Below the pieces are notes generated by a model. The model was not told the DNA's origin. It did not search any database and was given only the letters and a program-made list of their open reading frames with translations. Positions 15,107 through 21,411 of a stretch of DNA of 21,411 bases are shown piece by piece; within the stretch, counting starts at the first letter, position 1, and the number at the start of each line of letters is the position of its first letter. The DNA comes from Parvibaculum sp964560165. GTDB lineage: Bacteria; Pseudomonadota; Alphaproteobacteria; Parvibaculales; Parvibaculaceae. The stretch is taken from contig CAZLLB010000029.1 in the NCBI GenBank assembly GCA_964560165.1, positions 1 to 21,411 on the forward strand, read 5' to 3'. The translations under genes were made by a program, and so were the position numbers.

Positions 15107-16612
15107 ATGACAACAGACCTCGATCCAGACCTGTGCTACCGCGCCTTTCTAGCCAAGGACGCCCGCTTCGACGGGCGCGTCTTCGTCTGCGTCACCTCGA
15201 CAGGCATCTATTGCCGCCCGGTCTGCCCGGCGCGGGTGCCCAAGAAAGCCAATTGCCGGTTCGTTGGCAGCGCCGCCGCCGCAGAGGCTGCGGGCTTTCG
15301 CTCCTGCCTGCGCTGCCGCCCCGAAACCGCGCCGGGCACCCCGGCATGGGCGGGCACGCAAGCAAGTGTGGCGCGCGCCTTGCGGCTGATCGAAGAAGGC
15401 GCGTTGGACGAGGGCGGTGTCGAGGCGCTGGCGGATCACGTCGGATTGGGTGCGCGGCAGTTGCGGCGGCTCTTCATCGCTCACGTCGGCGCGACGCCGC
15501 AGGCCGTGGCCGCGAACCGGCGGTTGCTCGCGGCCAAGCAACTCATCAGCGAGACCGATATGAGTTTTGCCGACATCGCTTTCGCGGCGGGCTTTCAAAG
15601 CCTGCGACGTTTCAACGATGCGGTGCGGGCAAGCTATGGCGTCGCGCCGACGGCGCTGCGGCGCGGAGCCGCGCGCGAGACGAGCCGCGATGCCATCGTG
15701 TTGCGGCTCGGCTATCGCCCGCCTTTCGATCTGGCGCGGATGCTCGACTACCTCACCTTTCGCGCTATACCGGGCGTTGAAGATATTTCGTCCACGCAAT
15801 ACAGGCGCACATTCCGCCTCGGCGCTGCGCACGGCACGCTTGGCGTGACGGCGGGCAAGAAGGCGAACACTCTCGACATTTCCATTCGCGCCGATGCGCC
15901 CATTCGCAATGATGGCGCGCGCAGCAACACCTCCACGCCGATCCGCCAGATCGCAGCGCGGGCGCGGCGGATTTTCGATCTCGACGCGGAGCCAACGGCA
16001 ATCGCCGCCGCTTTCGCGCAAGACCCCGTGCTGGGGCCGAGACTGGCGCAAGCGGGCGATATTCGCGTGCCGGGAGCTTTCGATGGTTTCGAGCTTGGTG
16101 TGCGCGCGATCCTCGGCCAGCAGGTCTCGGTGAAAGGCGCTTCGACGCTGGCGGGTCGCGTGGTGAAACGCAGCGGTGAGGCGCTGGCGCAACCGGACGG
16201 CGCACTGACGCATTATTTTCCGACGCCGGAAGCGCTGGCGGAGAGCGATCTTTCGGGCCTTGGCCTGACGGGCGGGCGGATTTCAGCGCTGAAAAATTTC
16301 GCGCGCGCGGTGGCGGATGGCGAGGTGAGCTTCAGCCCGGCGGCGAGCCTTGAAGACAAGGTTGCAGAGCTTTGTACGGTGCCTGGCATTGGTCCGTGGA
16401 CTGCACATTATATTGCGCTGCGGGCCGTGGGCGAGCCGGACGCTTTTCCTGCCGCCGATCTGGGTTTACGCAAGGCGGCGGGAGACGGCGGGATGATTTC
16501 AACCAAAGCGTTGGAAGAGATGGCGCAAAGCTGGCGGCCATGGCGCGGCTATGCGGCGCTGCTGCTGTGGATGCAGCCTGATATCAAACCGCTCGCGATG
16601 GCGGCGGAGTGA
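15107..16612 (+). CDS. Ada metal-binding/AraC/AlkA fusion: alkylation-damage regulator and 3-methyladenine DNA glycosylase
   Basis: A 501-residue DNA-repair fusion. Residues 1-80 are an Ada N-terminal zinc domain with the four cysteines C36, C40 (GIYCRPVCPAR), C67 and C70 (SCLRC); C36 is the methyl-phosphotriester acceptor position. Residues about 82-165 are an AraC-type helix-turn-helix (VEALADHVGLGARQLRRLF, DMSFADIAFAAGFQSLRRFNDAVRASYG). Residues about 175-290 are AlkA N-terminal-like (LRLGYRPPFDLARMLDYL). The rest is an HhH-GPD glycosylase with the hairpin VPGIGPWTAHY (about 425) and catalytic aspartate D451 (FPAADLGL). It lacks the Ada methyltransferase domain, which is the next gene, 10 bp downstream. 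It probably activates its own operon when methylated and excises alkylated bases. The ribosome site at 15107 is weak. Confidence 0.95.
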   Translation: MTTDLDPDLCYRAFLAKDARFDGRVFVCVTSTGIYCRPVCPARVPKKANCRFVGSAAAAEAAGFRSCLRCRPETAPGTPAWAGTQASVARALRLIEEGALDEGGVEALADHVGLGARQLRRLFIAHVGATPQAVAANRRLLAAKQLISETDMSFADIAFAAGFQSLRRFNDAVRASYGVAPTALRRGAARETSRDAIVLRLGYRPPFDLARMLDYLTFRAIPGVEDISSTQYRRTFRLGAAHGTLGVTAGKKANTLDISIRADAPIRNDGARSNTSTPIRQIAARARRIFDLDAEPTAIAAAFAQDPVLGPRLAQAGDIRVPGAFDGFELGVRAILGQQVSVKGASTLAGRVVKRSGEALAQPDGALTHYFPTPEALAESDLSGLGLTGGRISALKNFARAVADGEVSFSPAASLEDKVAELCTVPGIGPWTAHYIALRAVGEPDAFPAADLGLRKAAGDGGMISTKALEEMAQSWRPWRGYAALLLWMQPDIKPLAMAAE

Positions 16613-16622
16613 GGAGAGCGAC

Positions 16623-17144
16623 ATGAAAAAGACAGCGACAGCGGCGAGCGATCTCGCCTCAAAGAGCATCAAGACACCCATCGGCGATCTGCGGATCGTC
16701 GCCAGCGAAGAAGGGCTGGGCGCGGTGGTCTTTCCCATCGAGACGAGACGCTCCTATGGCGATGCGCGCGGCAGCGTGGCGGCACGGATGCATCTCGATC
16801 AGGCGATCGCGGCTCTGAAGGAATATTTCGCGGGCGATCGCAAGGAGTTCAAGGATCTGACACTGGCACCAGTGGGCACGGCGTTTCAGCTCAGCGTGTG
16901 GGCGGCGTTGCTGAAAATCCCCTTCGGCGTGACTAAGACCTATGCCGATATTGCGCGCCAGATCGACAACCCCAAGGGCATGCGCGCCGTGGGGCTCGCC
17001 AACGGGCGCAATCCCATTCCTGTGATCGTGCCGTGCCATCGGGTGATCGGCACGAACGGTTCGCTGACGGGCTTTGGCGGCGGACTGCCGACAAAGAAAT
17101 GGCTGCTGGAGCATGAAGGGATTTCGACGCCGAGGCTGATCTAG
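16623..17144 (+). CDS. ogt: Methylated-DNA--protein-cysteine methyltransferase (MGMT)
   Basis: Suicide repair protein that moves the methyl of O6-methylguanine to its own cysteine. The 173-residue product has the active-site motif IVPCHRVIG (C138), the helix-turn-helix region with the arginine-finger block MRAVGLANGRNP (120-131), the preceding FQLSVWAALLKIPFG (88-102) and the C-terminal GFGGGLPTKKWLLEHEG. The ATG at 16623 follows GGAG at 16611-16614 within the sequence after the fusion-gene stop. A longer open frame back to 16551 would overlap the upstream gene. It is the second gene of the Ada-AlkA operon and supplies the domain missing from that fusion. ogt and adaB are both used for this type of protein. 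Confidence 0.95.
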   Translation: MKKTATAASDLASKSIKTPIGDLRIVASEEGLGAVVFPIETRRSYGDARGSVAARMHLDQAIAALKEYFAGDRKEFKDLTLAPVGTAFQLSVWAALLKIPFGVTKTYADIARQIDNPKGMRAVGLANGRNPIPVIVPCHRVIGTNGSLTGFGGGLPTKKWLLEHEGISTPRLI

Positions 17145-17215
17145 GCCTTACACTCAGGGCAAGGACGGAATAGAATCGACGCCGGATCACAATCTCGCGA
17201 AGGCATAGAGTAGCA

Positions 17216-17548
17216 ATGACAGAAACACAAAACGCGCTGACACAGGGCGCGCCGTCGAAGTTTTGCTATGCCTGCGGCACACAAATCGATCCACGCGCAG
17301 AAATCTGCCCCAAATGCGGCGTTCGCCAGAAAGCGCCGACGGGCGGGAAAAGCCGGATAGCGGCGGCGCTGCTCGCATTTTTTCTCGGTGGCTTCGGCGT
17401 CCATCGCTTCTATCTCGGGAATATCGGCCTCGGTTTTCTCTATCTGATTTTCTGCTGGACCTTTATTCCTTCCATCATCGCTTTCATCGAGTTCATCGTT
17501 TTCCTCGTCATGAGCGATGATGAGTTCAATCGAAAATATAATTCCTGA
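17216..17548 (+). CDS. Zinc-ribbon plus TM2-domain membrane protein
   Basis: A 110-residue protein with a cytoplasmic zinc ribbon (FCYACG, C17/C20; ICPKCG, C31/C34) followed by a TM2 domain. Helix one is about 47-62 (AAALLAFFLGGFGVHRFYLG), with the diagnostic G-x-HRFYLG turn, and helix two is about 72-98, with a D-rich tail SDDEFN. TM2 proteins are widespread and their bacterial role is unknown. Start ATG at 17216 has only a weak purine stretch (GAG) upstream. It lies 71 bp after the methyltransferase stop on the same strand; co-transcription is possible but unproven. Confidence 0.88.
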   Translation: MTETQNALTQGAPSKFCYACGTQIDPRAEICPKCGVRQKAPTGGKSRIAAALLAFFLGGFGVHRFYLGNIGLGFLYLIFCWTFIPSIIAFIEFIVFLVMSDDEFNRKYNS

Positions 17549-17692
17549 CGAGGAGCCAGCCCCTGGATGACCATCCGTTGCGAGACGAATGGATTGCCAC
17601 GACCTCTCACACACATCACGCAATGACTCTTACGCGCCACCACTGGACCCGCTAGATTAGAGGCTGGTTCAGTTTATTGAGAGGCAGCGCAA

Positions 17693-17875
17693 ATGTTGGG
17701 CAATGGTTACGGCGGGTTTCTTGGCCTGATCATTCTGATCGCGGATATTTATGCCATCATCAAAGTGGTGCAGAGCAACGCTACGACCATCTCCAAAACG
17801 GTGTGGGTTGTTGTGATCCTGTTCCTGCCGGTACTCGGCTTGATCTTGTGGTGGCTGTTCGGCCCAAAGGGCTGA
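17693..17875 (+). CDS. PLDc_N-domain small membrane protein
   Basis: A 60-residue integral membrane protein. Helix one, about 8-25 (FLGLIILIADIYAIIKVV), and helix two, about 37-56 (TVWVVVILFLPVLGLILWWLFGPKG), match the phospholipase-D-nuclease N-terminal domain pattern, including the W....I...P..G...W..FG signature. It has no enzymatic domain. The ATG is preceded by GAGAGG about 8 nt upstream, which supports expression. A longer frame at 17677 is unlikely. Role unknown. Confidence 0.82.
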   Translation: MLGNGYGGFLGLIILIADIYAIIKVVQSNATTISKTVWVVVILFLPVLGLILWWLFGPKG

Positions 17876-17932
17876 AGGGAACTATCGAGGCCGTCTGTTT
17901 TCCAAAGAAGAGCTAGCAATTTCCGCTGCCTG

Positions 17933-18013
17933 TCACTCCGGCCCTGTGCCGGGGTCCAATAGCCGCTGGCTCAGCATTTGACGCCCCTGGATCCCGGCAC
18001 AAGGCCGGGATGA
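17933..18013. repeat. Long imperfect inverted repeat (REP-like, possible bidirectional terminator)
   Basis: Arms 17933-17958 and 17988-18013 are complementary at 22 of 26 positions around a 29-bp loop. The arms read TCACTCCGGCCCTGTGCCGG.. and its near-reverse ..CCGGCACAAGGCCGGGATGA. Such CCGG-rich GTCATTCCGG-type palindromes recur in alphaproteobacterial genomes. It sits between the convergent PLDc_N and bioD genes, where it could also stop transcription both ways. Confidence 0.7.
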
Positions 18014-18026
18014 GAATTGGGGCTGG

Positions 18027-18686
18027 CTAAACGAACAGTGATGCGAGATCGGGTTCGCCGTTTCGCGGCAGGGCGATGACCTTTACGCCTGCGAAGCGCG
18101 CGATGGTCTCCACGGTTTCTTCAAGCGATACGGGCTCCGAGAGCGACTCGCTGACGACGATGGCGCGCGGCGTCAGTTTGTTACGGGCCATCACGTCGAG
18201 CGTTGTCAGCGTGTGGCTGATCGTGCCGAGATAGGAACCGACGACGAGGAGCGGCGCGAAACCCGGGCCGTTCAGCGCCAGCATCCAATCGAGAACGGTG
18301 TGGGTTGCATCCAGCGGCACCATCAGGCCGCCGACGCCCTCGATCAGCAGCGGATCGTGGAGCGCACTGCGCGCCTTGCAGTGATTGACCAGTTCCGAAA
18401 AATCGATCTCCGCGCCTTCGCGCGCCGCCGCCATGTCTGGCGAAAGGGCAGCGGTGAAACGCCAGCGCGAAATGTCTTCGGCGTTTTCATATTCGACCGG
18501 CTCGCCGAGTGCGGCGAGGATTGCGGCGGGATCGCTTGCCGGGAATGTCGTCTCGTCGAGACCGCTGACCACAGGCTTGATAGCGCGAATGGGAAGCCCG
18601 CGCGCGCAGAGCTGGCGGATCAGCAAGGCCGACACATAGGTTTTACCGATATCGGTGCCGGAAGAGGTGATGAAGATCGTGGTCAT
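18027..18686 (-). CDS. bioD: Dethiobiotin synthetase
   Basis: ATP-dependent carboxylation of 7,8-diaminopelargonate to dethiobiotin, the penultimate biotin step, in the cytoplasm. The 219-residue product shows the P-loop-like ITSSGTDIGKTYVS (6-19), the catalytic lysine block AIKPVVSG, the SDPAAIL stretch and LLIEGVGGLMVPLD. The SYLGTISHTLTTLD helix and PRNGEPDLASLF end fit the family (about 220). The ATG at 18686 is one base after the bioF stop (TAG-A-ATG), which decides the start over an upstream in-frame ATG at 18737. It is the last gene of the minus-strand operon. Confidence 0.95.
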   Translation of the reverse strand: MTTIFITSSGTDIGKTYVSALLIRQLCARGLPIRAIKPVVSGLDETTFPASDPAAILAALGEPVEYENAEDISRWRFTAALSPDMAAAREGAEIDFSELVNHCKARSALHDPLLIEGVGGLMVPLDATHTVLDWMLALNGPGFAPLLVVGSYLGTISHTLTTLDVMARNKLTPRAIVVSESLSEPVSLEETVETIARFAGVKVIALPRNGEPDLASLFV

Positions 18687-18687
18687 T

Positions 18688-19857
18688 CTATTCAGCGGCC
18701 TTACGCGGCAGGATGTGTTCGCGCACCAGCGTTGCAAGCCGCGCTATGTCCTCATCCTTGTGCTCAGCAGTGAAGGTGAAGCGCAAGCGCGCGGTGCCCG
18801 CAGGCACAGTGGGCGGGCGGATGCCGGTGACGAGGAAACCTTCAGCCTCAAGCAGCGCGGAGGCGCGCAACGTTGCATCCGCATCGCCGATGATCAGCGG
18901 CACGATGGGGCTTTGCGCGGCAGGCAGGTTCAAGGCGCGGGTGAAGAGGTTTGCCTTGCGCACCGGCAGCGCGGCGTAATCGGGCGCGCTTTCGATCACA
19001 TCGAGAGCGGCGAGGGCGGCGGCGACGGAGGCTGGCGGCAGGCCTGTCGAATAGATCAGCGTGCGGGCGCGGGTGCGGAGAAAATCGATAACGGGTTTCG
19101 ACGCGCAGAGATAGCCGCCATAGGAGCCGATGGCTTTGGACAGCGTGCCCATTTGCAGCGGGACATCGGCCTTGGTGCCGGTGACGAAGCTTGAGCCACG
19201 TCCCTCGCCCACAACGCCGATGCCATGCGCGTCGTCGGTCATCAGCCAGGCGTCGTATTTATTTGCGAGCGCGGCCAGCTCCATGACGGGGGCGAGGTCG
19301 CCATCCATGCTGAACACACCATCTGTCAGGATCAGGCAATGTTTCGCCTTGGCGCGATGCGTGGCGAGCAGCGCCTCGACATGGGCGAGATCATTGTGGC
19401 GGAAGATATGCGCTTCGGCGTCTGACAGTTTCGCGCCGGTGAGCAGGCAGGAATGCGACAGTTCATCGGCAAGGATCAAATCGCCAGCGCCGGTGAGCGA
19501 GGGAATGATGCCGAGATTTGCGAGATAGCCTGAGCCGAAGATCACGCAGTCTTCGGCCTGTTTGAGTTTTGCAAGGCGCGCTTCGAGTTCGGCAAAAAGC
19601 GGGTGATTGCCGGTGACGAGGCGCGATGCGCCCGAGCCCGTGCCATAGCGATCGGTCGCGGCCTTTGCCACCGCGACGACTTTGGGGTGATGCGAGAGGT
19701 TGAGATAGTCGTTGCAGCAGAAGGAAATCAGCGTGCGGCCATTGCGTCGCACTTCAATAGCGCCGTAGCGATCCGTTTCGATGAGACGGCGGCGGAGGGA
19801 ACGCGCCTCGAGGTCTTCGAGTTTCGCGCTCGCCAGATTGTCGAGCGAGGCGCTCAT
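18688..19857 (-). CDS. bioF: 8-amino-7-oxononanoate synthase
   Basis: PLP enzyme joining pimeloyl thioester and alanine in biotin synthesis. The 389-residue product has CCNDYLNLSHHPKV (47-60), the glycine-rich GTGSGASRLVTGNHPLFAELE (72-92), DELSHSCLL, LTDGVFSMDGDLAP, the cofactor-contacting DDAHGIGV (D208, H211) and the Schiff-base lysine in TLSKAIGSYGG (K241). Start ATG at 19857 (MSASLDN) overlaps the preceding oxidoreductase stop as ATGA, showing translational coupling. A longer open frame to 20250 merely overlaps that gene. bioD follows one base after its stop. Confidence 0.96.
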   Translation of the reverse strand: MSASLDNLASAKLEDLEARSLRRRLIETDRYGAIEVRRNGRTLISFCCNDYLNLSHHPKVVAVAKAATDRYGTGSGASRLVTGNHPLFAELEARLAKLKQAEDCVIFGSGYLANLGIIPSLTGAGDLILADELSHSCLLTGAKLSDAEAHIFRHNDLAHVEALLATHRAKAKHCLILTDGVFSMDGDLAPVMELAALANKYDAWLMTDDAHGIGVVGEGRGSSFVTGTKADVPLQMGTLSKAIGSYGGYLCASKPVIDFLRTRARTLIYSTGLPPASVAAALAALDVIESAPDYAALPVRKANLFTRALNLPAAQSPIVPLIIGDADATLRASALLEAEGFLVTGIRPPTVPAGTARLRFTFTAEHKDEDIARLATLVREHILPRKAAE

Positions 19858-20834
19858 GCCGTGACCCGGATCACGGGCTTGCCGATCATCTTGCGTTCGA
19901 GCAGGCGTTGCAGCACCGCGCCCGCCTCGGCGAGCGGAAAACTCGCCGTGGGTTCGGGATGGATTTTGCCGCTCTCCACCCATTGTGAGAGCTTCGAGAT
20001 CAGCGGGCCGTTGGTCTTGGGGTTGGCGCGGATTTCGCCGCCCCAATCGACGCCCACGAGAGAGGCGCGTTTCAGCAGCGCGAGATTGAGCGGCAGTTTT
20101 GGGATCTCGCCATTGGCGAAACCGACGACGAGATGGCGGCCGCCCGGCGCGAGGCAGCGAAAGGCGGTTTCGGAATATTGGCCGCCGACCGGATCGTAAA
20201 CGACATTGACGCCGCGCTTTTCGACCAGCGCATCGAGCGCCTTGCGCCATTCAGGTTGCGAATAGTCGAGCACCATGTCGGCACCATGCGCTCTGGCGGC
20301 GGCGCGTTTTTCCTCAGACGAGGCAGCGGCGATGACGCGCGCGCCCATGGCCTTGGCGACGTCGATCGCCGCCATGCCGACGCCGCCCGCCGCGCCCAGC
20401 ACCAGCACGGTTTCGCCCGGCTGGAGCTTGCCGCAGGTCTCAAGCCCGTAAAGCGCCGTGCAATAGGAGACGAGGAAACCGGCGGCGGCAGCCGCGCTCA
20501 TGTCGCCAGGAATGGTGGTGCAGATGACGGCGGGAAGGGCCACCTTCTCGACCAGCGCACCTTTGTTGGACAGCGCCATGACGCGCGAGCCGATGAGATC
20601 GCCCGAGACGCCCTCGCCCACTGCTTCGATGGTGCCGGCGATTTCGCTGCCGGGGATGAACGGCAGTGGCATCTTCACTTGATAAGTGCCGCGCACCAGC
20701 AACGCATCGACATAGCCAAGACCGGCAGCTTCCACCGCCACCAGCACTTCGCCGGGGCCGGGCACCGGCTCGCCCAGAGTTTCGACCGCAAGGCCCGCAG
20801 GCTCGCCGTAATTGACGCAGCGGATAGCACGCAT
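19854..20834 (-). CDS. Zinc-free MDR oxidoreductase, NADPH:quinone-reductase-like
   Basis: A medium-chain dehydrogenase/reductase of the quinone oxidoreductase type. The 326-residue product begins MRAIRCVNYGEPAGLAVE and has the substrate-domain block PFIPGSEIAGTIEAVGEGV (about 57-75). The nucleotide-binding motif is VLGAAGGVGMAAIDVAKAMGA (about 145-165), then YDPVGGQYSETAFRCLAPGGR. Zinc-ligand cysteines are absent. Substrate is unknown. Start is the ATG at 20834, with GAAAG 8 nt upstream; another ATG at 20840 is possible. It is the first gene of an operon with bioF (ATGA overlap) and bioD, so a link to biotin precursor supply is suggested by position only. It is divergent from bioB. Confidence 0.87.
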   Translation of the reverse strand: MRAIRCVNYGEPAGLAVETLGEPVPGPGEVLVAVEAAGLGYVDALLVRGTYQVKMPLPFIPGSEIAGTIEAVGEGVSGDLIGSRVMALSNKGALVEKVALPAVICTTIPGDMSAAAAAGFLVSYCTALYGLETCGKLQPGETVLVLGAAGGVGMAAIDVAKAMGARVIAAASSEEKRAAARAHGADMVLDYSQPEWRKALDALVEKRGVNVVYDPVGGQYSETAFRCLAPGGRHLVVGFANGEIPKLPLNLALLKRASLVGVDWGGEIRANPKTNGPLISKLSQWVESGKIHPEPTASFPLAEAGAVLQRLLERKMIGKPVIRVTA

Positions 20835-20885
20835 TGACATGACTTTCAGTAGGGAAAGGCGTTTGCGACCGCAACTTACCGCGCC

Positions 20886-20913
20886 TTGCATTGCGAAGAA
20901 AGCCGCCTATGCT
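20886..20913 (+). promoter_or_regulatory. Candidate bioB promoter
   Basis: TTGCAT (20886-20891), a 16-bp spacer, then TATGCT (20908-20913), about 50 bp before the bioB ATG. No BioR-type TTATCTATAA or BirA-type operator is visible in the 129-bp divergent region. Confidence 0.4.
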
Positions 20914-20963
20914 TCGCCGAAACCCTGTCCCACCCCACTCAATTCAAGGGGAATTTGGCGCCC

Positions 20964-21411
20964 ATGACCATCCAGACTCGTATTGAAGAAGCGACCGCCC
21001 CGATCCATGCGGGCGTGACCGCGCGAACCAATCCGGATGATGTCCGCCATGACTGGACGCGAGAGGAATTGCAGGCGCTTTACGATCTGCCCTTCAACGA
21101 TCTGATTTTCGAGGCACAGCTCGTTCATCGCCGCTGGTTCGACCCCAATCAGGTGCAGAAATCGACGCTGCTGTCGATCAAGACGGGCGGTTGCCCGGAA
21201 GATTGCGGCTATTGCTCGCAAAGCTCGAAATTCGACACCGGCCTTAAAGCCACGAAGCTGATGGAAGTGCAGCGTGTGCTTGAGGAAGCCCGCAAGGCGA
21301 AGGACGCGGGCGCGTCGCGCTATTGCATGGGCGCGGCCTGGCGCTCGCCCAAAGACCGCGACATGGATGCCGTCTGCGCGATGATCGAAGGCGTGCGCGC
21401 CATGGGCATGG
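20964..21411 (+). CDS. bioB: Biotin synthase (5' part, cut by the window edge)
   Basis: Radical-SAM enzyme inserting sulfur into dethiobiotin. The visible 149 residues run MTIQTRIEEA.., RHDWTREELQALYDLPFNDLIFEAQ, then the cluster motif GGCPEDCGYCSQS (C77, C81, C84) that binds the 4Fe-4S cluster, then KDAGASRYCMGAAWRSPKDRD, all standard for BioB. The family is usually about 330 residues, so the last half lies outside. Start ATG at 20964 has AAGGGGA about 10 nt upstream. Divergent from the MDR-bioF-bioD operon. Confidence 0.97.
   Translation, partial: MTIQTRIEEATAPIHAGVTARTNPDDVRHDWTREELQALYDLPFNDLIFEAQLVHRRWFDPNQVQKSTLLSIKTGGCPEDCGYCSQSSKFDTGLKATKLMEVQRVLEEARKAKDAGASRYCMGAAWRSPKDRDMDAVCAMIEGVRAMGM

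Noticed and set aside
20835..20963. BioR (TTATCTATAA) or BirA operator in the bioB divergent region
   Set aside because: Neither pattern is present by eye.

Overview
The window is GC-rich (roughly 60-65% by eye) and reads as chromosomal DNA of an alphaproteobacterium, most likely of the order Hyphomicrobiales (Rhizobiales). The basis is the mixture of families: a PAS_5-type protein, PstC and PstA permeases with long N-terminal extensions, an NsrR/Rrf2 regulator beside a group III truncated haemoglobin, and a split biotin locus. Genus is not resolvable. I see no phage, IS, CRISPR or plasmid functions. Nearly every base is in a gene or a short intergenic region.

Layout. 1-2409 (-): 5' part of polA, cut by the window edge at the O-helix. 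2524-3522 (+): an ABC-2 type transporter ATPase with no adjacent permease. 3541-4041 (-) and 4225-4956 (+): a small PAS_5 protein and a metallo-beta-lactamase protein with flavodiiron-type ligands, divergent around a perfect 27-bp palindrome. 5124-5200 (+): tRNA-Arg(CCG). 5488-6882 (+): an OprP/OprO-type phosphate porin, convergent with pstSCAB on the minus strand (11788 down to 7036). Back-to-back terminators separate the two. Both transcription units have Pho-box-like 7-mers at 11-bp pitch upstream, so outer-membrane and inner-membrane phosphate uptake look like one Pho-controlled unit. phoU and phoB do not follow pstB.

12093-13528: a probable nitric-oxide response module. An NsrR-like Fe-S repressor is divergent from a two-gene operon of group III truncated haemoglobin plus an uncharacterised three-helix, histidine-containing membrane protein. 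A perfect 19-bp palindrome overlaps the haemoglobin ribosome binding site. 13530-14867 (-): an MFS transporter. 15107-17144 (+): an alkylation-repair operon of an Ada(metal-binding/AraC)-AlkA fusion and a stand-alone O6-methylguanine methyltransferase. 17216-17875 (+): two small membrane proteins (zinc ribbon plus TM2; PLDc_N). A long imperfect inverted repeat follows.

18027-21411: biotin synthesis. A quinone-oxidoreductase-like MDR gene, bioF and bioD form a tightly overlapping minus-strand operon divergent from bioB, which runs off the window. The most interesting under-described items are the membrane protein beside the haemoglobin and its palindromic operator, the palindrome between the PAS_5 and flavodiiron-like genes, and the four-repeat Pho box at the porin. 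I did not find a wholly novel multi-gene system.
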